A DNA stretch of 64,000 bases from Pseudomonadota bacterium (GTDB lineage Bacteria > Pseudomonadota > Alphaproteobacteria > Rhizobiales > Hyphomicrobiaceae): contig JAFECE010000011.1 in NCBI GenBank assembly GCA_018242295.1, positions 310,001 through 374,000 on the forward strand, read 5' to 3'. The translations under genes were made by a program, and so were the position numbers. Below, in pieces: positions 39,156 to 48,313 of this stretch. Each line of letters starts with the position of its first letter. The stretch's first letter is position 1. The notes under the pieces were generated by a model. That model did not search any database, was not told the DNA's origin, and was given only the letters and a program-made list of their open reading frames with translations.

Positions 39156-41063
39156 ATGCGCCGCTTTTTTGCTTGCGATAACATCATGCTCAGCCGCCTC
39201 ATGCGTTGGGGGGAAACCCAAATCAAGCCGTTTGACGACCGGGCCATCGTCCGGCCGCCGGACACGCTCTGGGCATTCTATTGGTTTTTTATCAAACCTC
39301 TGTGGCCGTATTTCGTGCTTCTGCTGATCGCGGGCTGCCTCGGCTCGACGATCGAAGTTGCGCTGATGGGGTTCGTCGGCACAATCGTCGACAAGATGCG
39401 CACAGAGAACGATCCGGCGAATTTCGTCTCGACGCACGCCACGATGCTGGCCTTCATGGCATTCGTGGCCCTCATTCTGCGGCCGGTCGTTTCTGTCGGG
39501 CACGACTTCGTTAAAAACCAGATTATTTCGGCCGGCTGCACTTCGCGCATTCGCTGGCAGACACACCGCTATGTTCTGCGGCAGAGCCTCGGTTTCTTCC
39601 AGAACGATTTTGCGGGCCGCGTTGCCAACAAAATCATGCAGACAGGAACGTCGCTGCGTGAAAGCGTGGTGCAGCTGATCGACGCCCTCTGGTACGCGAG
39701 TGTGCAGTTCATCGGGTCGGCCCTGCTTTTCGCCGCCTCCGACTGGAGGCTGACGATACCGCTCATCATCTGGCTCAGCGCCTATATCGTTGCGCTTCGC
39801 TATTTCGTGCCGCGCATCAAGGAGCGCTCGACGGCTTCCTCGGAAGCGCGCTCGATGCTCGTCGGCCGTATCGTCGATAGCTACACGAACATCATGACGG
39901 TGAAGCTTTTCGCTCACGCCGAGCGCGAAGACGCTTATGCGCGCGAGGCGTTGACCGAGCAGATGGAGAAGTGGCAGGCTTCGCTACGGCTCATCACGGC
40001 GATGGAAATTGTTCTCTATGTTCTGAACGGCATCCTTCTTGTCGCGACGTGCGGAATGGCGATCTGGCTTTGGACCATGCAGTACGTCTCCGTCGGCGCC
40101 ATCGCGGTCGTCGCCGGTCTCGTCATTCGCATCGTGACGATGTCGGGATGGGTGATGTGGACGATTGCGGACGTGTTCGAGAACATCGGCGTCGTCCATG
40201 AGGGCATGGAAACGATTTCGCGGCCGAACCTCCTGGTCGATGCTCCGGATGCGAAACCGCTGACGGTTCCGCGGGGCGAGATCCGGTTCGATCACATTCA
40301 CTTCCATTATGGCGCGGGCCGTGCGGCTTCGGCGGATGCTCCGCCGCGCGTCATCGAATCGTTGTCGCTGACAGTTCGACCGGGCGAGAAGGTGGGGCTT
40401 GTCGGCCGTTCGGGTGCCGGCAAGTCGACGCTCGTCAATGTGCTGCTGCGTTTCTACGACCTCGAAGGCGGGCGCATCCTCATCGACGGCCAGGATATCG
40501 CGGGCGTGACGCAGGACAGCCTTCGCGCCGAGATCGGAATGGTGACGCAGGATACGTCGCTTCTGCACCGTTCGGTCCGGGACAACATTCTCTATGGGCG
40601 TCTCGACGCAAGCGAAGCGGAAATGATCGCTGCGGCGAAGCGGGCCGAGGCGCACGAGTTCATCCTCGGGCTCGAGGACCTCAAAGGTCGTCGCGGTTAC
40701 GATGCGCATGTGGGCGAGCGAGGCGTGAAGCTTTCGGGCGGCCAGCGGCAGCGCATCGCGATCGCGCGCGTTTTGCTGAAAAATGCTCCCATTCTCGTTC
40801 TCGATGAGGCGACGAGCGCACTCGATTCCGAAGTTGAATCGGAAATCCAGTCGAGTTTCGAGAGGCTTATGCGCGGCAAGACGGTGATTGCGATTGCCCA
40901 TCGGCTTTCGACGATCGCGGCGATGGATCGTCTCGTCGTCATGGAAGACGGGCGGATCGTGGAGGAGGGCACGCACGCTGACCTTCTGAAGCGCGGCGGG
41001 CTTTATGCGCAGCTCTGGCGGCGGCAGTCGGGCGGCTTCCTGGCGCGTGAGGCGGCGGAATAG
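39156..41063 (+). CDS. ABC exporter, fused membrane and ATPase domains
   Basis: Half-transporter of 635 aa. An N-terminal six-helix exporter domain (residues 40-340) is followed by the ATPase with Walker A GRSGAGKST, Q-loop MVTQDTSLLHR, signature LSGGQRQRIAIARVLL, Walker B ILVLDEATSALD and H-loop IAHRLST. All are intact, so it should work as a homodimer in the inner membrane. Substrate cannot be told from sequence; lipid or drug export is likely for the family. ATG 39186 is an alternative start. Confidence 0.93.
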   Translation: MRRFFACDNIMLSRLMRWGETQIKPFDDRAIVRPPDTLWAFYWFFIKPLWPYFVLLLIAGCLGSTIEVALMGFVGTIVDKMRTENDPANFVSTHATMLAFMAFVALILRPVVSVGHDFVKNQIISAGCTSRIRWQTHRYVLRQSLGFFQNDFAGRVANKIMQTGTSLRESVVQLIDALWYASVQFIGSALLFAASDWRLTIPLIIWLSAYIVALRYFVPRIKERSTASSEARSMLVGRIVDSYTNIMTVKLFAHAEREDAYAREALTEQMEKWQASLRLITAMEIVLYVLNGILLVATCGMAIWLWTMQYVSVGAIAVVAGLVIRIVTMSGWVMWTIADVFENIGVVHEGMETISRPNLLVDAPDAKPLTVPRGEIRFDHIHFHYGAGRAASADAPPRVIESLSLTVRPGEKVGLVGRSGAGKSTLVNVLLRFYDLEGGRILIDGQDIAGVTQDSLRAEIGMVTQDTSLLHRSVRDNILYGRLDASEAEMIAAAKRAEAHEFILGLEDLKGRRGYDAHVGERGVKLSGGQRQRIAIARVLLKNAPILVLDEATSALDSEVESEIQSSFERLMRGKTVIAIAHRLSTIAAMDRLVVMEDGRIVEEGTHADLLKRGGLYAQLWRRQSGGFLAREAAE

Positions 41064-41083
41064 GCGGCGGGGAGGATTCCCCG

Positions 41084-41725
41084 CTACCGTTTGGGCTCTG
41101 GCGCGCGCACGAGCGATGGCTCTTTTTTCGCTGTGATGGCGGCAAGCGTCGCGACGCCATGACGAAAATTGAAGAAGCGCGGCACCTCGGCTTTGTAGGC
41201 GAGGTAGTCGCTGCCGTAGCGGGCCTCGAGCCAAGGCTCCTCGGCAATCGCCATCATTGCGTAGACAGCAACAAGGGCCGCGGCGAGCAAGGTCGCGTCC
41301 CAGGCGGAGGCGGCAAGTCCCAGCGTCGCGAATGCTGCGATGGCGGTGGCGTATTGGGGATTTCGCGTCCAGCGGTAGATGCCGCCGGTCGCCAGGCCGC
41401 TCGCCTGACAATAGGTTGCTTTCCGGCCGAGCGACCATAGAGCGTTGATATATGCCACTCCGGCGATCGCCGAGAGAGCTGCAAGGGCAACCCGAAGCGG
41501 GAGCGCCGGGCCACTGAGCGTCGTCAAAAAGCGCTCGATGCCGAGGACCAGTACGACGACGTTCAATTTGCGGAAAAGTGTCCAGACGCCGAAGCTCTTG
41601 AGCGAGCCCGCAGGCGGCGCGGGCCAGATGCGCCATTCGCCATTCAGTTGGCCGGCGCTCAAGCCCGCTAGCAGCAACAGGGCCGATGCAGCGCCCGCGA
41701 TTTCAAGAAACGTCTCGATCGGCAT
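41084..41725 (-). CDS. Membrane isoprenylcysteine/phospholipid methyltransferase-like protein
   Basis: Integral membrane methyltransferase of the ICMT/PEMT fold. Several helices precede the C-terminal motif GGIYRWTRNPQYATAI and EEPWLEARYGSDYLAYKAEV, which form the SAM site. The start at 41725 (MPIETFLEIAGA) is preferred because upstream residues do not fit. Substrate unknown; phospholipid N-methylation is an unproven possibility given the lipid genes elsewhere. It converges on the ABC exporter. Confidence 0.8.
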   Translation of the reverse strand: MPIETFLEIAGAASALLLLAGLSAGQLNGEWRIWPAPPAGSLKSFGVWTLFRKLNVVVLVLGIERFLTTLSGPALPLRVALAALSAIAGVAYINALWSLGRKATYCQASGLATGGIYRWTRNPQYATAIAAFATLGLAASAWDATLLAAALVAVYAMMAIAEEPWLEARYGSDYLAYKAEVPRFFNFRHGVATLAAITAKKEPSLVRAPEPKR

Positions 41726-41796
41726 TGGATATGATTCGTGAAGGCGGCATGTGAGGAATGCAGCAATCACGTGTCAGGTGTGCGACAGCGAGGCGG

Positions 41797-42270
41797 TCAG
41801 ACGTGAGGATATCCGTTCGTCTGGCGTAGAGCTTCGCCGAGAACAATGGCCGCGGCGACAGCGACATTCAGCGATCGCAATCCGGGCCGCATCGGGATCG
41901 TGATGCGGGCATCGACGCGGTCGTGGACCGCGTCCGGAACGCCGGCGCTTTCGCGGCCGAGCATCAGGGTATCATCCGGCGCGAAGCGGAAGTCGCAGTG
42001 GGTTGTTGGAGCCTTCGTCGTCAGCAGGACGAGGCGGCCGGGGGTTCGACTGGAGCCGGTGCCTCGCTCAGCCATGAAGCTGTCGAAACCCACGTGACGT
42101 GCAATCTCGACGTGCGGCAAATAATCAAGCGCGGCCCGTTTGAGCGCGCGGTCGCTCATATCGAATCCCGCCGGGCCGATGACGTCCACGGGGATGCCGA
42201 AGCAAGCACAGAGGCGCAGAATCGTGCCCGTGTTTTGCGCGATGTCGGGCTGATAAAGTGCGAGTCGCAT
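41797..42270 (-). CDS. trmL: tRNA (cytidine/uridine-34-2'-O)-methyltransferase
   Basis: SPOUT-fold enzyme methylating the wobble base of tRNA-Leu. The 157 aa include LYQPDIAQNTGTILRLCACF, the knot motif LMLGRESAGVPDAVHD and IPMRPGLRSLNVAVAAAIVL. It is divergent from petABC; the 235 bases between them contain no recognised gene and must carry the petA promoter. Confidence 0.95.
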   Translation of the reverse strand: MRLALYQPDIAQNTGTILRLCACFGIPVDVIGPAGFDMSDRALKRAALDYLPHVEIARHVGFDSFMAERGTGSSRTPGRLVLLTTKAPTTHCDFRFAPDDTLMLGRESAGVPDAVHDRVDARITIPMRPGLRSLNVAVAAAIVLGEALRQTNGYPHV

Positions 42271-42506
42271 GGTCGCTGGGAGCTGCGGTAACGAGGGTTT
42301 TATGTCCAGTGCGGAATATGCGCCAAATTGCCTCTTGCCTTATGTCGCGGTGGTTATTGATAGCAGAAGCAAAGGCTGTCAGAACGATGCGCAGGGAAGT
42401 GAAACGAACAAGCTAGAGATTAAAAATAGGCGTTTGGCGGCGGGGTTTTTCCCTCGCGATCAAAAAGCCAGCACATCGTCTCTGGTTTCCAATGCGAGAG
42501 GCATCC

Positions 42507-43079
42507 GTGACTACTGACGCACTAGAACCGAACCGCCGGGATTTCTTGGTGGTTGCTGGTAACGCGTTCGCCGCTGTCGGCGCCGCGTCGCTTCTTTGGC
42601 CCTTCATTCAGCAGATGAACCCCGACGCGAGCACGAAAGCGCTTTCGTCGGTCGAGATCGATCTTTCTCCGGTCAAGGAAGGTCAGGCGATAACGGCGAT
42701 GTGGCGCGGCAAGCCCATCTTCATTCGTAATCGCACGAAGTCGGAAGTCGAGGCGGCCGAGAGCGTCGACGTCGCAAAGCTGCCGGACGATAACGCGCGC
42801 AACGAAGCCCTCACAGGCAACGAACCGGCGACGGATGCCAACCGGACCGTCAAGGGCCACGAGAACTGGATCGTTCTCATCGGCATCTGCACGCATCTTG
42901 GCTGCATCCCGAAGGGACAGTCCATGGGCGACGAACGCGGCGAGTACGGCGGCTGGTTCTGCCCATGCCACGGATCGACGTACGATACGTCGGGACGCAT
43001 TCGTAAGGGGCCGGCACCGCGCAATCTCGAAGTGCCGCCTTATGCGTTCGAAACAGATACAAAAATAAAAATCGGTTAA
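42507..43079 (+). CDS. petA: Cytochrome bc1 complex, Rieske iron-sulfur subunit
   Basis: Carries the 2Fe-2S cluster of complex III. A Tat-type anchor ([19 protein letters not shown]) is followed by the cluster motifs CTHLGC and CPCHGS. GTG 42507 is chosen since GAGAGG lies five bases upstream; ATG 42492 would add five residues and has no ribosome site. It is the first gene of petABC, with 14 bases to petB. 190 aa is the normal length. Confidence 0.97.
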   Translation: MTTDALEPNRRDFLVVAGNAFAAVGAASLLWPFIQQMNPDASTKALSSVEIDLSPVKEGQAITAMWRGKPIFIRNRTKSEVEAAESVDVAKLPDDNARNEALTGNEPATDANRTVKGHENWIVLIGICTHLGCIPKGQSMGDERGEYGGWFCPCHGSTYDTSGRIRKGPAPRNLEVPPYAFETDTKIKIG

Positions 43080-43093
43080 AGGGGAGAGCACAA

Positions 43094-44413
43094 ATGGGAG
43101 GCTCGACCTCTAGTTACGTGCCGACGTCACGTTGGGGCAAATGGCTCGATGAGCGGTTGCCCATCGCCCGGCTCATGAACGACAGTTTTGTCGATTTTCC
43201 GACGCCGCGGAACTTGAACTATCTCTGGACGTTCGGCGGGATCCTGACGGTCTGCCTTATCGCGCAGATCGCGACAGGCGTCGTTCTCGCCATGCACTAT
43301 CAGCCGAGCGACGCCGCGGCCTTCAATTCGATCGAGCACATCCGGCGCGACGTGAACTACGGATGGATGCTGCGCAACCTGCATGCCGTCGGCGCGTCGA
43401 TGTTCTTCTTCGCCGTCTTCATCCATATCTTCCGCGGCTTCTACTACGGCTCATACAAGGCGCCGCGCGAGGTGCTTTGGATTCTCGGCGTCATCATCCT
43501 GCTGCTGATGATGGCGACGGCGTTCATGGGCTACACGTTGCCGTGGGGGCAGATGAGCTTCTGGGGCGTGACCGTCATCACCAACCTCTTTTCCGCGCTC
43601 GACACGATCTATAACGGGCTCGGTACGGCGGTCGTCGAATGGCTCTGGGGCGGTTATTCGGTCTCAGGCGTGACGCTCAATCGCTTCTTCGCCCTGCATT
43701 ATCTCCTGCCGTTTGTCTTGACCGGCGTCGTCGGCCTGCACATCTGGGCGTTGCACGTTGCCGGCCAGAACAATCCGACCGGGCTCGATATCAAACAGCC
43801 GTCCGATTCCGTGCCGATGCATCCTTATGCAACGGCGAAGGATGCCGTCGGGATTTTCGCGTTCCTCATTCTCTTCGCGTGGTTCGCGTTCTTCCTGCCG
43901 GATTATCTCGGGCATGCGGACAACTATGTCGAAGCCAACCCGCTGGTGACGCCGCCGCACATCGTGCCGGAATGGTATTTCTTGCCGTTCTACGCGATCC
44001 TGCGCGCCTTCACGAGTTCGTTCCTGGGCATTCCGCTCGGGCAGTACGCGAAGCTTTGCGGCGTCATCGCGATGTTCTCGGCGGTGATCATCATCGCGTT
44101 CGCGCCCTGGCTCGATACATCGCGCGTACGCTCGGCGAAGTACCGGCCGATCTTCAAATGGTTCTTCTGGTTCTTCGTCTTCACATGCGTGGCGCTGGGC
44201 TATCTCGGCTCCAAGCCAGCGGAAGGCGTCTACGTCACCGCGGCGCAGATCTTCACGGTCTGCTACTTCCTGTTCTTCCTCGTGGTGATGCCGGTCGTCG
44301 GCCTCATCGAGACGCCGAAGCTGTTGCCTCGCTCGATTACTGACGACGTATTGAGCAAAGGCGGTGCGGCGGGTTTACCGTCGGGAGCGACCGCCGCTCC
44401 TGAAGCTCGCTGA
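43094..44413 (+). CDS. petB: Cytochrome bc1 complex, cytochrome b
   Basis: Eight-helix inner-membrane subunit with two b haems and the quinol/quinone sites. Key parts: [17 protein letters not shown], the haem His pairs in RNLHAVGAS and [10 protein letters not shown], the PEWY motif ([13 protein letters not shown]). 439 aa is typical for alphaproteobacteria. ATG 43094 follows GGGGAGAG. It ends 13 bases before petC. Confidence 0.98.
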   Translation: MGGSTSSYVPTSRWGKWLDERLPIARLMNDSFVDFPTPRNLNYLWTFGGILTVCLIAQIATGVVLAMHYQPSDAAAFNSIEHIRRDVNYGWMLRNLHAVGASMFFFAVFIHIFRGFYYGSYKAPREVLWILGVIILLLMMATAFMGYTLPWGQMSFWGVTVITNLFSALDTIYNGLGTAVVEWLWGGYSVSGVTLNRFFALHYLLPFVLTGVVGLHIWALHVAGQNNPTGLDIKQPSDSVPMHPYATAKDAVGIFAFLILFAWFAFFLPDYLGHADNYVEANPLVTPPHIVPEWYFLPFYAILRAFTSSFLGIPLGQYAKLCGVIAMFSAVIIIAFAPWLDTSRVRSAKYRPIFKWFFWFFVFTCVALGYLGSKPAEGVYVTAAQIFTVCYFLFFLVVMPVVGLIETPKLLPRSITDDVLSKGGAAGLPSGATAAPEAR

Positions 44414-44426
44414 GGAGGAGAGCAAC

Positions 44427-45287
44427 ATGAAAAAGCGTTTCTCTCTCACCCTGATGTCCCTCTTCGCCGCGACCGTTGCGATTGGCAGCGTGTCGGCCGA
44501 GGAAGCGGGCCATTCGGAAATCGAGCGGCAGAAGTGGACGTTCGGTGGCTTCACGGGGCAGTTCGACAAGGCGCAGCTTCAGCGCGGCTTCCAGGTCTAC
44601 AAGGAAGTCTGTTCGAACTGTCACGGCTTGAAGCGGATTGCGTTCCGCAATCTGATGCAGCCGGGCGGCCCGGAATTTCCGGAAGACGCGGTGAAGGCAC
44701 TTGCCGCAGCGTGGCCGAACCAGATCACCGACGGGCCGAACGACGAAGGCAAGATGTTCGAGCGGCCGGCATTGCTGTCCGACCCGATCCGCGGCCCCTA
44801 TCATAACGATAAGGAAGCGCGTGCGGCCCAGAATGGTGCGTTACCGCCCGATCTCTCGCTTATTGCGAAGGCTCGCGACAGCCATCGGGATCCGAGCTGG
44901 TGGGTGCATCCGTTCCTGATGCTGGGTGATATCGTCAACGCCTATCAGGAGGGTGGCGCCAACTATGTGTATGCGCTTCTGACTGGCTATTCCGAGGCGC
45001 CGGCTGACTTCAAGATGATGGACGGCCAATATTACAACAAAGCCTTCGCGGGCCATCAGGTCGGCATGCCGCCGCCGCTGACGGACGGGGCTGTCCCCTA
45101 CCAGGACGGCACGCCGCCGACGGTCGATAACTATGCCCGAGACATCGTCGCATTTCTGTCATGGGCAGCCGACCCGTCGCTCGATCAGCGCAAGCGGATC
45201 GGATGGCAAGTCCTGCTATTCCTGATCGTCACGACCACTCTTCTCTATCTGGGGAAAAAGCGGATCTGGGCCAACATCAAGCACTGA
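44427..45287 (+). CDS. petC: Cytochrome bc1 complex, cytochrome c1
   Basis: Periplasm-facing haem c subunit that passes electrons to cytochrome c. A cleavable signal peptide ends near VSAEE, CSNCHG binds the haem, the distal Met lies in the GYSEAPADFKMM or GHQVGMPPPL part, and a C-terminal helix (IGWQVLLFLIVTTTLLYL) anchors it. ATG 44427 follows GAGGAGAG. A terminator closes the operon. Confidence 0.97.
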   Translation: MKKRFSLTLMSLFAATVAIGSVSAEEAGHSEIERQKWTFGGFTGQFDKAQLQRGFQVYKEVCSNCHGLKRIAFRNLMQPGGPEFPEDAVKALAAAWPNQITDGPNDEGKMFERPALLSDPIRGPYHNDKEARAAQNGALPPDLSLIAKARDSHRDPSWWVHPFLMLGDIVNAYQEGGANYVYALLTGYSEAPADFKMMDGQYYNKAFAGHQVGMPPPLTDGAVPYQDGTPPTVDNYARDIVAFLSWAADPSLDQRKRIGWQVLLFLIVTTTLLYLGKKRIWANIKH

Positions 45288-45319
45288 CCTTGACGCTTGT
45301 GACGATTTGCAAACTGAGA

Positions 45320-45346
45320 AAGCCTCGCTTGCGAGGCTTTTTTTCT
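45320..45346 (+). terminator. Terminator after petABC
   Basis: AAGCCTCGC-tt-GCGAGGCTT followed by TTTTT. Confidence 0.88.
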
Positions 45347-45387
45347 TTTAATTGTCGGCACGGGTCGGGACAGGGAGATCAGCGAGC

Positions 45388-46260
45388 ATGACGGCTACGG
45401 TTCTAGGCATTGTTGGCGGCAGTGGCTTCTATCATCTGCCGGGCCTTGCCAATCCCGAATGGAAGGCAATCGACAGCCCTTGGGGAACGCCTTCGGACGA
45501 AGTGCTGTTTGCGGATATCGACGGGCTGCCTATTCGCTTTCTACCGCGGCACGGACGTGGCCATAAGTTATCGCCGAGCGGCATCGATTATCGCGCGAAT
45601 ATCGACGTATTGAAGCGCGCGGGCGTGACCGATCTCATTTCCGTCTCGGCCTGCGGATCGCTCAAGAAGAAGTACAAACCCGGCGACTTCGTGCTGCCCG
45701 ATCAGTTCATCGACCGGACATTCGCGCGGGAAAAATCGTTCTTCGGTAACGGCTGCGTCGCGCATGTCGCGATGGGCGATCCGATCAGCCCGCTGCTGTT
45801 CAAGGCGCTCGAGAAGGCGGCCAAGCACGAGAAGATCGAAGTTCACAGCGGCGGCACTTATCTGGCGATGGAAGGTCCGCAGTTCTCGACGCGCGCGGAG
45901 AGCAATCTCTACCGGTCCTGGGATTGCGACGTCATTGGCATGACCAACATGCCGGAGGCGAAACTCGCTCGCGAGGCCGAGATCTGCTACGCCAGCGTTG
46001 CGATGGTGACCGATTACGATTGCTGGCACGACGATCACGGCGACGTCGATGTGGCGGCGATCCTCGAAGTGATGAAGGACAATACGGAGAAGGCGCAGCG
46101 TCTCGTTGCCCGGCTGGCGCGTGATTTTCCGCGCGAGCATCCGGCTTGTCCGATCGGCTCCGATCGCTCGCTTGAGGTTGCGATCATCACGCCGCCGGAA
46201 GCGCGCGATCCGGCGCTGATCAAAAAGCTCAAGGCTGTTGCAGGCCGCGTTCTTCCCTGA
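45388..46260 (+). CDS. mtnP: S-methyl-5'-thioadenosine phosphorylase
   Basis: Splits methylthioadenosine with phosphate to adenine and methylthioribose-1-phosphate; related enzymes also take 5'-deoxyadenosine. It has GIVGGSGFYHLPG with the phosphate-binding loop, RHGRGH, SACGSLK, and the substrate pocket GMTNMPEAKLAREAE. 290 aa is normal. ATG 45388 follows CAGGGAG. It is the first gene of a salvage cluster with apt and mtnA. Confidence 0.95.
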   Translation: MTATVLGIVGGSGFYHLPGLANPEWKAIDSPWGTPSDEVLFADIDGLPIRFLPRHGRGHKLSPSGIDYRANIDVLKRAGVTDLISVSACGSLKKKYKPGDFVLPDQFIDRTFAREKSFFGNGCVAHVAMGDPISPLLFKALEKAAKHEKIEVHSGGTYLAMEGPQFSTRAESNLYRSWDCDVIGMTNMPEAKLAREAEICYASVAMVTDYDCWHDDHGDVDVAAILEVMKDNTEKAQRLVARLARDFPREHPACPIGSDRSLEVAIITPPEARDPALIKKLKAVAGRVLP

Positions 46261-46275
46261 AATTCGCAGGGTTGC

Positions 46276-46701
46276 TCAATTCGGGAAGCTGATCAGGATC
46301 TTCATCTTGATCAGCGCCGGAAAGACCGCCTCCAAAGCCGCGCCCAGCACCCAGAGGATTGCGCCAAGCAGGATGAGCGCCGGAATGCTCGCAATTACCG
46401 CCTTCAGAAAGAAGGTTACGAGATCGACGAAAGGCACGTCGAACCGGCGCACCGTCGCGGGAACTGGATCTTTGCCGGAGTCCATGTCCGGTTCGTCCGT
46501 CGCATAGATCTGGGGCCGCGGGCGGTCCGCTGCTCCCATGGGCAAGCTCGGGGCCGCCGCACGCTCCTGGGCCGCGCGTTCGCGGGCTTCTCTGGCGCGG
46601 GCCTCCTTTTCGCGGCGAAAGGTTCTCGGCAGGTCTTCTCCGTCATCCAAAAGCGGGTCGAAATCGGGGCTGGCCGTTGCGGAGGGACCTTGGGCTGCCA
46701 T
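46276..46701 (-). CDS. Hypothetical protein with charged helix and membrane segment
   Basis: Unrecognised. ATG 46701 has AAGGA nine bases upstream; a GTG at 46752 would extend it. The first part is acidic, then an Arg/Glu/Ala-rich helix (REKEARAREARERAAQERAA) suggests a coiled coil. Near the C-terminus are two hydrophobic stretches (LVTFFLKAVIASIPALILL and AILWVLGAALEAVFPALI). It interrupts the salvage cluster on the opposite strand, and converges on mtnP. Confidence 0.65.
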   Translation of the reverse strand: MAAQGPSATASPDFDPLLDDGEDLPRTFRREKEARAREARERAAQERAAAPSLPMGAADRPRPQIYATDEPDMDSGKDPVPATVRRFDVPFVDLVTFFLKAVIASIPALILLGAILWVLGAALEAVFPALIKMKILISFPN

Positions 46702-46829
46702 CGCGAAGTCCTTCAAGAGCGTGTCATAAGCCTGCGCCGAATCATTCAGCACATGCGCGTTGCTCTAAAACTACCTAGAAGTAAGAGATATTGCTATTTT
46801 GCGCCGTCAATTTGGCGGGAGTGAGCCAC

Positions 46830-47369
46830 GTGAAGAACCTCGACGGTCTAGAAGAACTCATTCGAACGATCCCCGATTATCCCAAGCCCGGCATCATGTT
46901 CCGGGACATCACCACGCTGCTCGCCGATCCCATAGGGCTCAAAAAGGCCATCAAGGGGATGGCGAAGCCGTTCGAGGATGGCAAGGTCGATGCAGTTGCC
47001 GGGATCGAGGCGCGCGGTTTTATCCTCGGCGGCGCCATCGCCGATCGTCTCGAATGCGGGTTCATTCCGATCCGGAAGAAAGGCAAGCTGCCTTGGAAGA
47101 CCATCGGACAGGAATATACGCTGGAGTACGGTGTCGACGTGATCGAGATTCACGAGGATGCCGTTGAGAAGGGCGCACGTGTGCTCATCGTCGATGATCT
47201 CATCGCGACAGGCGGCACCGCAGAGGCAGCCGTGAAGCTCATTCAGCGTTCGGGTGGAACCGTCGTCGGCGCAACATTCATTGTGGACCTTCCCGATCTC
47301 GGCGGCATGCAGCGGCTCGAGGCTCTCGGTGTTGCGCGTCATGCACTCGTCGAGTTCGGAGGGCATTAG
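46830..47369 (+). CDS. apt: Adenine phosphoribosyltransferase
   Basis: Recycles adenine to AMP using PRPP. The PRPP-binding motif [17 protein letters not shown] is complete and preceded by [10 protein letters not shown] and [11 protein letters not shown] 46830 is selected since GGGAG lies eight bases upstream and the resulting length of 179 aa is exact for the family. It follows mtnP and would consume the adenine that MtnP releases. Confidence 0.96.
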   Translation: MKNLDGLEELIRTIPDYPKPGIMFRDITTLLADPIGLKKAIKGMAKPFEDGKVDAVAGIEARGFILGGAIADRLECGFIPIRKKGKLPWKTIGQEYTLEYGVDVIEIHEDAVEKGARVLIVDDLIATGGTAEAAVKLIQRSGGTVVGATFIVDLPDLGGMQRLEALGVARHALVEFGGH

Positions 47370-47378
47370 GGGTTCCCA

Positions 47379-47600
47379 TTGGACCTGCCAAAAGAACATC
47401 TGAGTGATGCGCTGGATCGGATCGCCGCCTGGCGGACCGATCCGGACACGGCGCTGACCTGCCCCGTCTGCGGAGCGTCCGGTGTTGAGATCATCGACCG
47501 GTCAGCGCGGCCATACTCGGAATGGTATGCGATGCGGTGCGCGCACTGCGGCCTCGATGCTGCTCTTCATATTCCGTTGGCCGGTCCTGCAGCGTACTGA
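47379..47600 (+). CDS. Small zinc-ribbon protein (73 aa)
   Basis: Predicted start TTG 47379 behind AGGGG. A helical N-terminus (LSDALDRIAAWRTDP) leads into a four-Cys zinc ribbon, CPVC and CAHC, 28 residues apart. It lies nine bases after apt and just before the hydrolase, so it belongs to the same transcript. Function unknown; it may help an enzyme of the cluster or act alone. Confidence 0.65.
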   Translation: MDLPKEHLSDALDRIAAWRTDPDTALTCPVCGASGVEIIDRSARPYSEWYAMRCAHCGLDAALHIPLAGPAAY

Positions 47601-47602
47601 GC

Positions 47603-48313
47603 ATGGTGAATGATGCCCCCGAGATCGTGCTGCTGCCGGGCCTCGATGGGACGGGCGATTTGTTCGATCGGGTCGTTCCGCACCTCGCACACGATTTCAC
47701 GGTGACTGTCGTCCGCTATCCGCCGGACCCGACGCTTGGATATGCGGGCTACGTTGAACTGGTTCGTAACGTCATCGGTAGCCGGCCGGTCTACGTACTG
47801 GGCGAATCGTTCTCCGGACCGGTCGCGGTGCTCATAGCGGCGCAACTCGGAGCGCAGGTGCAGGGTATCGTGCTCGCTGCGTCGTTCGTCAAAAACCCAT
47901 GGCCGGGCTGGCTCATTCGCAGGTCGACCCGCGTCAACCCGCGCGCGACGCCGCCAAACATAAGGAACGCCATCCTCATGGGGCCCTACGGCGACGGGGA
48001 GCTTCGGGACGAGGTCGAGAAAATCGTTCAGGCTCTGCCGCGTCCGGTGCGGAACGCCCGGCTTCGAGCTGTGGCGGAAGTCGATGTCGAGGCGGACTTT
48101 ATGCGGCTCAAGTGTCCAATTCTGGCACTGCACGGACGTTCCGACTGGCTGGTGCGCAAATCGCCCATGCAGAAAGTCATCGGCGAAAAGGGCCGGGCGC
48201 GTATGATCGTCTTCCCGGCGGCACATATGCTACTGCAGACGCAAGCGGCGGCGGTCGCCACGGAAATCATTGAGTTCACGAAATCATCGACGGAGGAGAA
48301 CTATGAAGCTTGA
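47603..48313 (+). CDS. Alpha/beta hydrolase in the salvage cluster
   Basis: Predicted hydrolase of 236 aa, with the oxyanion region LLPGLDGTGDLFD, nucleophile Ser in GESFSG, an acidic residue in HGRSDWLV and a late His in AAHMLL. ATG 47603 lies two bases after the preceding stop, and the end overlaps mtnA by 11 bases, so translation is coupled. Substrate unknown. Genes in this place are not part of the standard methionine salvage path. Confidence 0.82.
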   Translation: MVNDAPEIVLLPGLDGTGDLFDRVVPHLAHDFTVTVVRYPPDPTLGYAGYVELVRNVIGSRPVYVLGESFSGPVAVLIAAQLGAQVQGIVLAASFVKNPWPGWLIRRSTRVNPRATPPNIRNAILMGPYGDGELRDEVEKIVQALPRPVRNARLRAVAEVDVEADFMRLKCPILALHGRSDWLVRKSPMQKVIGEKGRARMIVFPAAHMLLQTQAAAVATEIIEFTKSSTEENYEA

